A stretch of 54,506 nt of DNA from positions 1 through 54,506 of the forward strand of contig CASENB010000022.1 in the NCBI GenBank assembly GCA_949289305.1, in the 5' to 3' direction. Shown here piece after piece: positions 32,339 to 42,003 of this stretch. The notes beneath the pieces were generated by a model that made no database searches, was not told where the DNA came from, and saw only the letters and a program-made list of their open reading frames with translations. Made by a program: the position numbers and the translations under genes. How positions within the stretch are numbered: position 1 is the first letter of the stretch; every line of letters starts with the position of its first letter. This DNA is from an uncultured Spirochaetales bacterium (GTDB taxonomy: Bacteria; Spirochaetota; Spirochaetia; Sphaerochaetales; Sphaerochaetaceae).

Positions 32339-33082
32339 ATGGAAAATCCTATTATTAAAGTTGAATCCATTACTAAGAACTTTAAGGGTCTTAAGGCTGT
32401 CTCCGATGTCTCTTTTGAAATCAAAAGCGGAGCGATTACAGGCATGATCGGACCAAACGGTGCTGGAAAGAGTACGACGTTCAATATGATCTGCGGCTAT
32501 TATCCTCCTTCTAGCGGAAGAATCTTCTATAAAGGCGAGGAGATAACTCATAAGCATCCGTATGAATATACGAATATGGGAATAGCAAGGACGTTCCAGA
32601 TTATGAAACCGCTTGGCAATCTTCCTGTTGTCGATAATGTAGTTCCGAGCGCATATTTCGGCCGCTATGGTGCCAAATCTTTAAAAGAAGCAAGAGAAAT
32701 TGCGCTCGATGTACTTCATTTTACAGGACTGTACGAAAAGAGAAAGGTTCTTGCAAAAGACATGGGAACTCCTGATCAGAAGCGTCTTGAGATGGCACGT
32801 GCCCTTGCTACAAAGCCTGAGATGCTTTTCTTGGATGAGGTAATGGCAGGCCTTAATCCTGCAGAGACCGAGTCTGCAATTGAACTTATTAGAAAGATTA
32901 ACGACTCAGGGGTCACGATTTTCTTAATCGAACACATTATGAAGGCCGTTGTAAGCCTATGCGAGCACGTTATCGTATTACACCATGGCGAAAAGATCTC
33001 AGAAGGAACTCCTGAAGAGGTTATGAACGATCCTTATGTAATGGAAGTATACCTTGGCAAGAAGGGGGCTAATAATGCTTAA
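32339..33082 (+). CDS. livG: Branched-chain amino-acid ABC ATPase, LivG type
   Basis: 247 residues. Walker A GPNGAGKST (38-46), the Liv-specific IARTFQIMKPLGNLPVVDNV (near 82-101) and Walker B MLFLDEVMAGLNPAE. The signature motif is unusual, DMGTPDQKRLEMARAL instead of LSYGQQR, a variation also seen in related Liv systems; catalysis could still be normal because the paired LivF has a classical signature. The gene end overlaps livF by 8 bases. Confidence 0.9.
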   Translation: MENPIIKVESITKNFKGLKAVSDVSFEIKSGAITGMIGPNGAGKSTTFNMICGYYPPSSGRIFYKGEEITHKHPYEYTNMGIARTFQIMKPLGNLPVVDNVVPSAYFGRYGAKSLKEAREIALDVLHFTGLYEKRKVLAKDMGTPDQKRLEMARALATKPEMLFLDEVMAGLNPAETESAIELIRKINDSGVTIFLIEHIMKAVVSLCEHVIVLHHGEKISEGTPEEVMNDPYVMEVYLGKKGANNA

Positions 33083-33782
33083 AGTTGAAAACCTTTCATC
33101 GGGCTATGGAAATCTAGATATAATCTGGAACGCGTCATTTCATGTGGATGACGGAGAAGTCGTAGCGATTTTAGGTTCAAACGGTGCTGGAAAGACAACG
33201 CTGGTTAGAACTATCACAGGCATGATAAAGCCTAAGTCCGGTTCTGTTATTTTTAACGGAGAAGAGCTTGCAGGAAAGAGCAGCAGGGCGATTTTAGATC
33301 ATGGAATCGTTCAGGTTCCGGAGGGCAGGCAGCTTTTTACAGAAATGAGCGTATATGAGAACCTTGAGATGGGCGCATATAGCAAGGAGACTAAAGCTCG
33401 TTTAAGCGAGTCTCTTGAATTTGTATATAAGTGGTTTCCTAAGCTTAAGGAGAGGAAGAATCAGGCTGCGGGAACGCTATCGGGAGGCGAACAGCAGATG
33501 GTTGCCGTCGGAAGGGCTCTGATAGGACTTCCTAAGCTCTTAATACTTGATGAGCCATCCCTCGGTCTTGCTCCTAATATCGTAGATGATATCCTTTCTG
33601 TTGCGCATTCTATGGCGAAAGAGCAGGGTATATCTGTAATGCTTGTAGAACAGGATATCACAAAAGCATTGAGAATGGCCGATAGGGGATATGTAGTTGA
33701 AAACGGTAAGATAACGCTCTCAGGAACATCTAGAGAGCTTGAAGAGAACGAACATGTCAAGAAAGCATATCTTGGCATATAA
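33075..33782 (+). CDS. livF: Branched-chain amino-acid ABC ATPase, LivF type
   Basis: 235 residues from the ATG at 33075, which has GGGGG 7 bases upstream and overlaps livG by 8 bases; an upstream in-frame start at 33054 is less likely. Walker A GSNGAGKTT (about 36-44), VPEGRQLFTEMSVYENL (LivF-specific, near 88-104), signature LSGGEQQMVAVGRAL and Walker B LLILDEPSLGLAP. It forms the ATPase heterodimer with LivG. Confidence 0.92.
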   Translation: MLKVENLSSGYGNLDIIWNASFHVDDGEVVAILGSNGAGKTTLVRTITGMIKPKSGSVIFNGEELAGKSSRAILDHGIVQVPEGRQLFTEMSVYENLEMGAYSKETKARLSESLEFVYKWFPKLKERKNQAAGTLSGGEQQMVAVGRALIGLPKLLILDEPSLGLAPNIVDDILSVAHSMAKEQGISVMLVEQDITKALRMADRGYVVENGKITLSGTSRELEENEHVKKAYLGI

Positions 33783-33800
33783 AATAATGGAGGAAAGTGT

Positions 33801-35057
33801 ATGAAAAAACTAATTTCTATTGCTTTAATCGCACTTCTGTCCCTTTCAATGGTGTTTGCACAGGGAGGAGCAGAAGAGAGCTCGGATAACGGCACAGAAC
33901 CAATTAAGATTGGAGCTATGTACGCACTATCCGGTACGAACGCTGCAATTGGCACGAACATCATGAGAGGCGTAGATTTTGCAGTTGAGATGATCAATGA
34001 GCAGGGGGGTGTTAACGGAAGACCAATTGAGATCGTAAGAGGAGATACTCAAGGAGATCCTAAAGTCGGAAGATCTGTTGCAGAGCGCCTTATCACACAG
34101 GATGGGGTACATGCGATTCTTGGATGTCACCAGTCAACGATCACACAGATTGTAGCACAGGTTTGCGAGCAGTATCAGATTCCAGAACTAACTGCTATCT
34201 CGACGGTAGACAACCTTTCAACATTCGGCTTCAAATATTTCTTCAGAATGTGCCCGATGAACTCAATCTATGTTGAGAACCAGTTCATGTATCTTGAAGA
34301 TCTTGCAGCAGAAAGAGGAATTCCAATAAAGAAGATCGCCATTTTCGCAGATAACTCAAACATTGGACAGGAGCTTATCAGATGCGCACGTATTTTCGCA
34401 CCAAAGTACGGAATGGAGATCGTTGCTGAAATCCAGTACAGCAGTGGAGCTACAGATCTAACATCAGAAGTTCTTGCACTTAAGGCGGCAAATCCTGATG
34501 CAGTCCTTTGCGAAAGCTATATCAATGACGCAATCCTATTTACAAAGACTCTTGCAGAACAGGGCTATGAGCCACCAATCGTTGTTGCTAAGGCAAACGG
34601 ATTCGCAGATCCAAGCTACATTCCTGCAACTCCTGGAATCTCAAACGGAATCGCATCTGTAGTAGAGTGGAACCCAGATCTTACAAAAGGTCAGGAGATA
34701 AACGCAGCATTCAAGGAGAAGTACGGCCTTGATATGAACGGACACTCTGCAGAGTCTTTTACAGCAATTTGGATTCTAAAGACAGCATTCGAGCAGGCAG
34801 GAACGACTGACGGACCGGCTGTACGCGATGCTCTTGCTAATATGGATATCCAGGGATCATTCCCTAACGGACCTGAGATCATCCTTCCATACGACAGGAT
34901 CAAGTTCGGCGATATGGAGATGGATGGACAGGCTCATACACAGAATAACATCTATGCATCTGTTGCTATCGCACAGATTCAGGATGGAGAGTATAAGACT
35001 GTTTGGCCGTTCGAGGTATCAAGCACGGAAGTTCAATATCCAGCTACATTCGAGTAG
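33801..35057 (+). CDS. Liv-type amino-acid binding protein
   Basis: 418 residues. Signal peptide MKKLISIALIALLSLSMVFA, then QGGAEESSDNG and a Peripla_BP_6 domain (IKIGAMYALSGTNAAIGTN, GVDFAVEMINEQGG near 63-76; DGVHAILGCHQSTIT near 110-124). It delivers the ligand to the LivHMGF complex. GGAGG lies 7 bases before the ATG. A strong terminator ends the operon after it. Family is certain; ligand is unknown. Confidence 0.9.
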   Translation: MKKLISIALIALLSLSMVFAQGGAEESSDNGTEPIKIGAMYALSGTNAAIGTNIMRGVDFAVEMINEQGGVNGRPIEIVRGDTQGDPKVGRSVAERLITQDGVHAILGCHQSTITQIVAQVCEQYQIPELTAISTVDNLSTFGFKYFFRMCPMNSIYVENQFMYLEDLAAERGIPIKKIAIFADNSNIGQELIRCARIFAPKYGMEIVAEIQYSSGATDLTSEVLALKAANPDAVLCESYINDAILFTKTLAEQGYEPPIVVAKANGFADPSYIPATPGISNGIASVVEWNPDLTKGQEINAAFKEKYGLDMNGHSAESFTAIWILKTAFEQAGTTDGPAVRDALANMDIQGSFPNGPEIILPYDRIKFGDMEMDGQAHTQNNIYASVAIAQIQDGEYKTVWPFEVSSTEVQYPATFE

Positions 35058-35086
35058 TGCATATAAGTGATAGCTGATACAAATTT

Positions 35087-35107
35087 GGGGCAGAAATGCC
35101 CCTTTTT
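35087..35107 (+). terminator. Terminator of the Liv operon
   Basis: GGGGCA, loop GAAA, TGCCCC, TTTTT, about 30 bases after the stop. Confidence 0.92.
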
Positions 35108-35139
35108 ATATGTTTTAATACTTCTATAGAAGTTGATTC

Positions 35140-35155
35140 GTGCATAAATATTCAA
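35140..35155. promoter_or_regulatory. ARG-box-like site
   Basis: GTGCATAAATATTCAA fits the ArgR consensus NTGNATWWWWATNCAN at every defined position. A weaker, partly matching stretch (ATTCATAAACTATTGCAT, 35171-35188) follows and overlaps the -35 of the next promoter. The arrangement suggests ArgR control of the amino-acid importer at 35256, but no argR gene is in the window. Confidence 0.55.
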
Positions 35156-35182
35156 AATTTTTCAGTTTTTATTCATAAACTA

Positions 35183-35212
35183 TTGCATAAAATGGCAAAA
35201 AGTGTGTATATA
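35183..35212 (+). promoter_or_regulatory. Promoter of the polar amino-acid importer operon
   Basis: TTGCAT (35183-35188), 18 bases, TATATA (35207-35212), then GGAGGAG 7 bases before the ATG at 35256. Confidence 0.65.
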
Positions 35213-35255
35213 AATTCAAAACGAAATAAAATGCCTGTTATCTTTTGGAGGAGTT

Positions 35256-36068
35256 ATGAAAAAGGGTTTTAAAACAATAGCTTTAGTAGCACTGCTTTTA
35301 ATTTTATCATTTTCTGTTTTTGCAAACGGAAACAGCGACGTATCTGCGCTTGAGAGAATCAAGAACGCCGGAAAGCTCGTAGTTGGAACAGAAGCTCAAT
35401 ATGCGCCATATGAATTCAGAGATGCTAATGCGAATATCGTAGGATGCGATATGTTCCTTGCATCAGAGATTGCAAAACAGCTTGGTGTTGAGCTTGAGAT
35501 CGTAGATATGGCGTTTGACGGAATCATTCCTGCAGTTCAGTCAGGACAGGTTGATCTTGGTATCGCAGCATTTACAAATACGCCTGAAAGAGCCGAGGTA
35601 ATAGATTTTTCTGACATATATGAAGAGAGCGTACAGTATTTAGTCGTTAAGACAGAAAACAAGGACGTATATACAACGCCTGAGTCATTAAAAGGACTGA
35701 AAGTCGGATCTCAGAGAGGAACAATCCAGTCTATCTTAATCCAGACTGCGCTTCCTGAGTCTGAGCTTTTTGAGCTTGCAAAGTATCCTGAGCTCGCACT
35801 TGAGGTAAGAAATGGAAACATTGCAGGACTCGTTGTTGACGCTGCAGTTGGCGACTCGATTGTCGCAACCAGCGATGGAACTCTTGCTGTTGCTAATTTC
35901 AAATTCGATTCAGAGGTTGCAAACTTCGGAAAGTCTGTTGTAGTACAGAAAGGAAATGAAGATCTTTTGGCAGAGATCAACAAGGTAATCGAAAGAGTCC
36001 TCAGCGATGGCTCATATCAGAAGGCTTGGGATGATGCTGTAGCTCTTCAGATGGAATTAGGACTATAA
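35256..36068 (+). CDS. Polar amino-acid ABC binding protein
   Basis: 270 residues, Bmp/SBP_bac_3 family. Signal peptide MKKGFKTIALVALLLILSFSVFA, then ALERIKNAGKLVVGTEAQYAPYEFRDANANIVGCDMFLA, the classic beginning of the family, GLKVGSQRGTIQ (near 147-158) and a C-terminal LLAEINKVIERVLSDGSYQKAWD. Members bind basic or polar amino acids such as Arg, Lys, Gln, Cys. An ARG-box upstream makes arginine, ornithine or lysine attractive but unproven. Confidence 0.9.
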   Translation: MKKGFKTIALVALLLILSFSVFANGNSDVSALERIKNAGKLVVGTEAQYAPYEFRDANANIVGCDMFLASEIAKQLGVELEIVDMAFDGIIPAVQSGQVDLGIAAFTNTPERAEVIDFSDIYEESVQYLVVKTENKDVYTTPESLKGLKVGSQRGTIQSILIQTALPESELFELAKYPELALEVRNGNIAGLVVDAAVGDSIVATSDGTLAVANFKFDSEVANFGKSVVVQKGNEDLLAEINKVIERVLSDGSYQKAWDDAVALQMELGL

Positions 36069-36074
36069 TAGTTT

Positions 36075-36767
36075 ATGAGTTTTTTTGAGCAAATAATTGC
36101 ACTTCTTGTGCGCTATTACCCATACTTTCTTGACGGGGTAAAGAACACTTTAATCATTTCTGCGCTATCTGTCGTGCTGGGGCTTTTCTCCGGCACGCTT
36201 ATGGCTGTAATGAGGATGGGCAGAATCAAACCTCTTAAATGGATTGCGGTCGCTTATATAGAATTCATAAGAGGAACTCCGTTAATGGTACAGCTCATGT
36301 TCATATTCTACGGCCTGCCTATGATAGGCATCACGTTCCCAGACGTATCGTTTATTCCGAATTTCTCACGTTTTATGGCTGGTGTTGTTGCAATGAGTAT
36401 GAACAGCTGCGCATATATCGCAGAGGTTATAAGATCTGGAATCCAGGCCGTTGACATAGGGCAGATGGAAGCGGCAAGAAGCATCGGTTTTAAAAGCGGC
36501 GAATCCATGAGGCTTGTAATTCTTCCTCAGGCTGTAAAGAACATCCTTCCGGCTCTTGGAAATGAGTTCGTAACCGTTATCAAGGAGTCTTCAATCGTAT
36601 CCGTAATCGGTATTTCAGATCTTATGTATGGTACAAACGGAGTTATTGCTATAACATACAGAAGCTTGCCTGCCCTTGCAATTGCTGCGATTATGTATTT
36701 TATATTAACATTCATCGGAAGCAGACTTATTGCAATACTTGAAAAGAGGATGCGCCATGCAAGATAA
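36075..36767 (+). CDS. Polar amino-acid ABC permease
   Basis: 230 residues, HisMQ/GlnP family with about five membrane segments. The EAA loop [35 protein letters not shown] (near 135-169) and the N-terminal [20 protein letters not shown] are diagnostic. It probably forms a homodimer because only one permease is encoded. It follows the binding-protein gene by 6 bases and overlaps the ATPase gene by 11. Confidence 0.9.
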   Translation: MSFFEQIIALLVRYYPYFLDGVKNTLIISALSVVLGLFSGTLMAVMRMGRIKPLKWIAVAYIEFIRGTPLMVQLMFIFYGLPMIGITFPDVSFIPNFSRFMAGVVAMSMNSCAYIAEVIRSGIQAVDIGQMEAARSIGFKSGESMRLVILPQAVKNILPALGNEFVTVIKESSIVSVIGISDLMYGTNGVIAITYRSLPALAIAAIMYFILTFIGSRLIAILEKRMRHAR

Positions 36768-37494
36768 AAACATTATTGAAGTAAGAAACCTTACGAAGAA
36801 CTTTGGTCATCTCGAAGTTCTTAAAGACATATCTATAGATTTTAAGGAGAAGGAAGTCGTATCGATTATCGGCCCGTCTGGCGGTGGTAAGAGTACGTTC
36901 TTAAGATGTTTGAACCTTCTTGAAAAGCCGACAAGCGGATCCATACTTTTCGATGGCACCGATCTTTGTGCAAAGGGCGTGGACATAAACAAACAGAGGG
37001 AAAGGATTGGAATGGTTTTCCAGCATTTCAATCTCTTTAACAATATGAACGTAATGAGAAACCTCACTGTCGCTCCTATAAAGATTAAGAAGATATCAAA
37101 GGAAGAGGCTGAGGATAAGGCCATGGATCTTTTAAAGAGGCTTGGTCTTGAAGATAAGGCTGATTATTACCCATCCCAGCTTTCCGGAGGTCAGAAGCAG
37201 AGAATAGCAATCATGAGATCTCTTATGATGGATCCTGATGTCATGCTTTTTGACGAGCCTACAAGCGCACTTGATCCTGAGATGATCGGAGAAGTTCTTG
37301 ATGTTATGAAACAGCTCGCTAGAAGTGGCATGACCATGATAATCGTAACTCATGAGATGAGGTTTGCACGCGAAGTAAGTTCAAGAGTTCTCTTCCTTGA
37401 TGGTGGAAGGGTTGACGAGGATGCTACAGCCGAAGAGTTTTTCACGCATCCTAAGAGTCCGAGGCTTATTAGTTTCTTAGACAAGGTTCTTTGA
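36757..37494 (+). CDS. Polar amino-acid ABC ATPase (GlnQ/ArtP type)
   Basis: 245 residues from the ATG at 36757 (GAGG upstream, inside the permease end); an upstream in-frame start exists at 36730. Walker [10 protein letters not shown] (near 35-43), [16 protein letters not shown] (Q-loop), signature [15 protein letters not shown], Walker [15 protein letters not shown] and [11 protein letters not shown] are all typical. It powers the binding-protein/permease pair. Its stop is 3 bases from the LarA-like start. Confidence 0.92.
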   Translation: MQDKNIIEVRNLTKNFGHLEVLKDISIDFKEKEVVSIIGPSGGGKSTFLRCLNLLEKPTSGSILFDGTDLCAKGVDINKQRERIGMVFQHFNLFNNMNVMRNLTVAPIKIKKISKEEAEDKAMDLLKRLGLEDKADYYPSQLSGGQKQRIAIMRSLMMDPDVMLFDEPTSALDPEMIGEVLDVMKQLARSGMTMIIVTHEMRFAREVSSRVLFLDGGRVDEDATAEEFFTHPKSPRLISFLDKVL

Positions 37495-37497
37495 TTT

Positions 37498-38778
37498 ATG
37501 AAAAAAGATTTTACATTTAAATACGGCTCTTCTTCTGTTACTTTAAAAATAGAAGAGAGCCAAATTATTGACACTTTGGTTGGAAAAGATGTTGAGGCGA
37601 TAAAAGATCTTAAAGAATCTCTTTTTCAGTCGCTTGATAGCCCAATAGATTCAAAAGCTTTGAAGGAAGTTGCGAAAAAAGGCGATAAGATTGCTTTGGT
37701 TATCAGCGATATGACTCGCTTTTGGATGAGACAGGATAAAGTTGTGCCGCTTTTGATTTCATATCTTGTTGATAATGTTGGAGTTGCTTACGACGATATT
37801 AAGATAATCGTTGCAACAGGCACTCACGTAGGAGCCCCTGTGGAAGATTTAAAGACTCTGGTGACTGAAGACATATATGATAAAGTCGAAGTTATTAATC
37901 ATGACTGCAGAGCGGAAGATCTTGTCTATCTAGGAACGACGAGTTACAAAACTGAGGTAAGGATAAATAAAGTCGCCGCAGAAGCTGATCTTGTAATTTG
38001 TCTTGGAGCCGCTACATATCATGTAATGGCAGGATTTGGAGGCGGAAGGAAGAGCATTCTTCCTGGAATTTCATCTCTTGAGACGATTAAGCATAACCAT
38101 GCTTACAGTCTTGAACCTGTTGAATTTAAGACGAATCATAAGATAGGCAACGGGGTCTTGAAAGGAAATCCATTGAACGAGGATATGCTTGAAGCCGCCG
38201 CAATGATGAAAAACCTTTTTATGATAAGCCTTGTAACCGACTCTGATTTCAATTTGACAGGAATTTTCTCTGGACATTATTATACCTCGTGGCTTAGGGC
38301 ATGCGAAGAAGTGCAGAGGATTTATGACGTTCAGATTGATAAGAAGGCCGATGTAGTTATTACAAGCTGCGGAGGATTTCCTAAAGATGAATCTCTTTAT
38401 CAAGGGACTAAGGCTGTCGATAATGCGATTTCCGCTCTAAAAGACGGAGGAACGCTGATTCTTCTTCTAGAGGGTAGAAATGGGGGTGGAAGTCCAGATT
38501 ACTTCGACTGGATTAAGCCGCTTGTGAACGGAACGTTTGAAAAAGAACTTAGGGAGAATTTTACTGTCGGAGGCTACATTTTCTTTCTAAACTGCGAACA
38601 AGCTGCCAAGTACAATATCATGATGTACTCGTCGATCGATAAGGATATTGTCAAGCCTATGGGAATTAAGGCCTATGATGATTTGGATAAACTGATGAGC
38701 GATGCGGATCTTGAAGGAAAGAGCATTTATGTCATTCCTAACGGATCAACAGTGCTTGCGAAGATGAAAGAGGAATAA
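37498..38778 (+). CDS. larA: LarA-family racemase (nickel-pincer enzyme)
   Basis: 426 residues, LarA (DUF2088) family. The catalytic set of Lactobacillus LarA is conserved with a shift of one or two: D71 and R74 in DMTR, H110 in ATGTH, H175 in TYHVMAGFGGGRKSILPG with K185 (the cofactor-anchoring lysine of the family), and H199/H201 in KHNHAY. LarA homologues racemise lactate or other 2-hydroxyacids with a nickel-pincer nucleotide. Cofactor genes larB, larC and larE are not in the window. It lies between an amino-acid importer and an aminotransferase, so its substrate may be a 2-hydroxyacid linked to that amino acid. Confidence 0.85.
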   Translation: MKKDFTFKYGSSSVTLKIEESQIIDTLVGKDVEAIKDLKESLFQSLDSPIDSKALKEVAKKGDKIALVISDMTRFWMRQDKVVPLLISYLVDNVGVAYDDIKIIVATGTHVGAPVEDLKTLVTEDIYDKVEVINHDCRAEDLVYLGTTSYKTEVRINKVAAEADLVICLGAATYHVMAGFGGGRKSILPGISSLETIKHNHAYSLEPVEFKTNHKIGNGVLKGNPLNEDMLEAAAMMKNLFMISLVTDSDFNLTGIFSGHYYTSWLRACEEVQRIYDVQIDKKADVVITSCGGFPKDESLYQGTKAVDNAISALKDGGTLILLLEGRNGGGSPDYFDWIKPLVNGTFEKELRENFTVGGYIFFLNCEQAAKYNIMMYSSIDKDIVKPMGIKAYDDLDKLMSDADLEGKSIYVIPNGSTVLAKMKEE

Positions 38779-38780
38779 AA

Positions 38781-39962
38781 ATGCCGAGATTAAGCGATAG
38801 AGTTGGAAAATTTACGGATTCTGTAATCAGAAGGATGACGAGAATCAGCGATTCTGTGGAGGGGAGCATAAACCTTTCGCAAGGCTTCCCTGATTTCGAT
38901 CCGCCTAAAGAATTGCTAGACGCGCTGAGTGATGTCGCCTATAAAGGCCCTCATCAATACTCCGTTACTTTTGGTGCTGAGAATTTCAGAGAGGCGCTTG
39001 CCAAAAAGGTTCAGAAGACGATGAACCGGGTTATTGATCCTGAGAAAGAGATCGTAGTCACCTGTGGCGGCACAGAGGCCATGATATGCGCAATGATGAC
39101 GATTTGCAACCCAGGAGACAAGGTGATGGTGTTCTCGCCGTTTTATGAGAACTATGGGGCAGATGCAATATTGTCAGGGGCCGAACCTATTTATATTCCT
39201 TTAAACCCTCCTACATACGATTTTGATATCTCATTGATCGAGCAGGGTTTTAAAGACGGTGCGAAGGCTATTATCGTATGTAATCCTTCAAATCCTTGTG
39301 GAAAGGTATTCTCATATGATGAGCTCAAAGCTATCGGAGATCTTGCCGTAAAATACGATGCATTTGTCGTAACAGATGAGGTGTATGAGCATCTTGTATA
39401 CGATCCGTCTGTCCATGTCTCTGCAGCATCTCTTCCAGGAATGTTCGACCATACGATCACCTGTAATTCGCTATCTAAGACATACTCCATTACAGGGTGG
39501 AGGCTTGGTTACCTGATCGGTCCTGAAGAAGTGATTGAGAATGCTAAGAAAGTACATGATTTCTTGACGGTAGGAGCAGCCGCTCCTCTTCAGGAAGCTG
39601 CTGTAGCAGGATTAAATCTTCCCCAAAGCTATTATGAAGGCCTGAAAGAGACTTACACTGAAAAGAGGGATTACTTCTTAAAAGGATTAGATGAAATCGG
39701 ACTTAAGCACAATGTTCCGCAAGGCTCTTATTTCGTTCTTGTAGATATTCAGGATTTCTTGAATTTAGATCAATTTAAAGGGTGGAGCGATTTGGAGTTC
39801 TGCGAATGGATGGTAAAAAACATCAAGGTTGCAGCCGTTCCGGGCTCATCATTCTTCAGAGAGGATGTTAACAACCTTATAAGACTTCATTTTGCAAGAT
39901 CAGAAGAGACTCTAAAAGAAGCTTTGAAGAGACTTTCAAAACTTAGAGATTTGTTAAAGTAA
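38781..39962 (+). CDS. Class I PLP aminotransferase
   Basis: 393 residues, fold type I aminotransferase of the AspB/YbdL group. NLSQGFPDFDPP (31-42) binds substrate, NPSNPCGKVF (168-177), D199 in VVTDEVYEHL pairs with the pyridine nitrogen, and Lys233 in SLSKTYSITGWRLGY forms the Schiff base. It transfers an amino group from a taken-up amino acid to a 2-oxoacid. Two bases separate it from larA, so transport, racemisation and transamination genes form one operon. The exact amino donor is not predictable. Confidence 0.88.
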   Translation: MPRLSDRVGKFTDSVIRRMTRISDSVEGSINLSQGFPDFDPPKELLDALSDVAYKGPHQYSVTFGAENFREALAKKVQKTMNRVIDPEKEIVVTCGGTEAMICAMMTICNPGDKVMVFSPFYENYGADAILSGAEPIYIPLNPPTYDFDISLIEQGFKDGAKAIIVCNPSNPCGKVFSYDELKAIGDLAVKYDAFVVTDEVYEHLVYDPSVHVSAASLPGMFDHTITCNSLSKTYSITGWRLGYLIGPEEVIENAKKVHDFLTVGAAAPLQEAAVAGLNLPQSYYEGLKETYTEKRDYFLKGLDEIGLKHNVPQGSYFVLVDIQDFLNLDQFKGWSDLEFCEWMVKNIKVAAVPGSSFFREDVNNLIRLHFARSEETLKEALKRLSKLRDLLK

Positions 39963-39968
39963 AATGCT

Positions 39969-39995
39969 ATGCTTGGCTTCTGCCAAGCATTTTTT
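39969..39995 (+). terminator. Terminator of the amino-acid operon
   Basis: ATGCTTGGC, loop TTCT, GCCAAGCAT, then six T. Confidence 0.93.
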
Positions 39996-40063
39996 AATAT
40001 GGTTTGAAATCCAAAATTTTTAATAGTTATATAAAACAACAAGAAAAGTTCACAATTAAAAAG

Positions 40064-40079
40064 TAGACGGTATCGTCTA
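40064..40079. promoter_or_regulatory. Inverted repeat before the antiporter gene, candidate TetR operator
   Basis: TAGACG-GTAT-CGTCTA, followed by TTTTTATTAT, 46 bases before the antiporter start. Since the same operon encodes a TetR regulator, autoregulation is plausible. It could alternatively act as a weak terminator hairpin. Confidence 0.45.
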
Positions 40080-40124
40080 TTTTTATTATCATTCTTTTTG
40101 CACTTAGGCAAAGGAAGAAAAAAG

Positions 40125-41384
40125 ATGGATGTTTTGGTTCAAATGCTTCGTTTGATTGTTTCAGTTCTTCTTGCACTTGTCGTAGGAAAACTTGTTTCAA
40201 AGATCAATCTGCCATCAATTCTAGGATGGCTTATCACAGGGATCGTAATCGGTCCTTATGCACTTGGAATATTGGATAACTCGGTACTCGATGCTTCATG
40301 GTTTTCTGTTGCAGAGAGCATTTTCCAATGCATATTCGGCCTTATGATTGGAACGGAGCTCATATGGAAAAGGATGAAAAGGGCAGGAGTGCAGATTGTT
40401 GTTACTACAATTACTGAATCTCTCGGAACGTTTTTCTGCGTAAGTGCCGTTTTCGGCATTATCTTTTATTTCTCAAGCGTTCCCATATATCTTGCATTCA
40501 TAATGGGTGCGATAGCTCTTGCAACCGCTCCAGCGCCTTCCCTTTCCGTAGTCGATAATTTGAAGACAGATGGCCCTGTGACGAGAACTTTGATCCCGAT
40601 GGCAGCTTTAGATGATCTTGTAGCGGCATTGGTATTCTTTTTGACAATTGCTTTCGTCTCTGCACATATTTCCACATCGGGTCTTTCTGTTCCTGTTGTG
40701 ATATTTCTAGTCTTTTCTCCTGTTCTTATTGGAATCGTTACTGGATATATCGCAGGCCTTATACTTCGCAGGACGAAAACCAACAGAAGCACTATAATCT
40801 GGATGCTTGCAATGCTTTTGTTTTCAACTGCGATCGGAGCTGCAATCAATATGGTGCTTCCTGCTCCTGTAATTAATTTCATGTTGATAGGAATGTCCTG
40901 TTCGACAGTGTTTTCCAACATGATAGATCAGGAGAAGCTGGACAAGATGATGGAAGTGATGAATCCTGTGATTGGACTTGCAATGGTTCCTGTGATACTG
41001 GATCTCGCAGCGCCTCTTGACTATCATCTTATTTTTGGCGCTGGAATCTATACGGCAGTTTACATCGTATCTCGTGCGCTAGGGAAATATTTTGGCGCTT
41101 ATTTCGGTGCTGCAGCAACACATTCGGATGAGAATGTGAAAAAATATCTTGGCTTTACGCTTTTGCCGCATTCAGGTGTTTCTCTAGTGTTTTCAGGCAT
41201 TGCGATATCGGTTCTCTCTACACCAGCGCCTGAATATGCAGCAATTATTCAGGGAACGATTGCTGCAGCCGCAGTAATTAATGAAATCATCGCGGTATTT
41301 GTAGCTAAGAAAGGCTTTGAATGGGCAGGCGAGATAGGAAAAGCTGACGAGGTAGGGTTTTATGACGCAAAAGGAGAGGATTGA
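40125..41384 (+). CDS. Cation:proton antiporter (CPA2/KefB-like)
   Basis: 419 residues with 11-13 hydrophobic segments, Na_H_Exchanger family. LPSILGWLITGIVIGPYALG (near 27-46) is typical of CPA2 members, and AALDDLVAALVFFL (near 165) carries the paired acidic residues of the transport site. There is no C-terminal TrkA domain, so regulation by nucleotides is unlikely. The start is the ATG at 40125 with AGGAAG upstream; a longer frame from 40098 lacks one. It overlaps the TetR gene by 23 bases. Confidence 0.85.
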   Translation: MDVLVQMLRLIVSVLLALVVGKLVSKINLPSILGWLITGIVIGPYALGILDNSVLDASWFSVAESIFQCIFGLMIGTELIWKRMKRAGVQIVVTTITESLGTFFCVSAVFGIIFYFSSVPIYLAFIMGAIALATAPAPSLSVVDNLKTDGPVTRTLIPMAALDDLVAALVFFLTIAFVSAHISTSGLSVPVVIFLVFSPVLIGIVTGYIAGLILRRTKTNRSTIIWMLAMLLFSTAIGAAINMVLPAPVINFMLIGMSCSTVFSNMIDQEKLDKMMEVMNPVIGLAMVPVILDLAAPLDYHLIFGAGIYTAVYIVSRALGKYFGAYFGAAATHSDENVKKYLGFTLLPHSGVSLVFSGIAISVLSTPAPEYAAIIQGTIAAAAVINEIIAVFVAKKGFEWAGEIGKADEVGFYDAKGED

Positions 41385-41973
41385 GAAGAGCCGTTCTTTG
41401 ATAATCAATGCGGCTCTTAATGAGTTTTCTGCATTCGGTTATAAGGATACGAATATTGAAAAGATATGTAAGAAATATGACATATCGAAAGGTATGATGT
41501 ACCATTATTTTAGGGGGAAGGACGATCTCTATCTTGAATGTGTTAAAATAGTCATGGATAGCTTGTATCGTTATTTAGATGAGAACAAGCTGAATGACGA
41601 GAATATCGATCCGTATGACGAAATTCTTGAGTTTTATAAGCTTAGAGAAAAATTCTTTCAGAATAAGATGAGGGAGCGGGCCATATTTGAAGAGGCGTTG
41701 CTCCATCCTGAAGAGAGCTTGAAAGAGAGCATCGATGATCTGAGGAAACCTATTAAGAAGCTCAACAGGACATATTTCAAAACAGTATTGTCCAAACTTG
41801 AATTGAGAGAAGGGGTATCTAAAGATATGGCAGAAAGATATCTTTCAACATTATCATCATCATTTAGCACTTTGTTGAGCTATTATGCAGAGAAGGAAGA
41901 TAAGCTCGAAGGCGTTTTCCATTCTATAGAGGATTTAATCAGCATGCTTATATTTGGCATGGCAAATACATAA
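41362..41973 (+). CDS. TetR family regulator
   Basis: 203 residues. N-terminal TetR helix-turn-helix (KSRSLIINAALNEFSAFGYKD, then YDISKGMMYHYFRGKDDLYLE near 34-54). The C-terminal domain is helical and not assignable. It begins inside the antiporter gene and is probably its dedicated repressor, acting at TAGACG...CGTCTA. Confidence 0.86.
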   Translation: MTQKERIEKSRSLIINAALNEFSAFGYKDTNIEKICKKYDISKGMMYHYFRGKDDLYLECVKIVMDSLYRYLDENKLNDENIDPYDEILEFYKLREKFFQNKMRERAIFEEALLHPEESLKESIDDLRKPIKKLNRTYFKTVLSKLELREGVSKDMAERYLSTLSSSFSTLLSYYAEKEDKLEGVFHSIEDLISMLIFGMANT

Positions 41974-42003
41974 GGCTTAATTCGTTTTTGCAGTATCTTT
42001 TAT

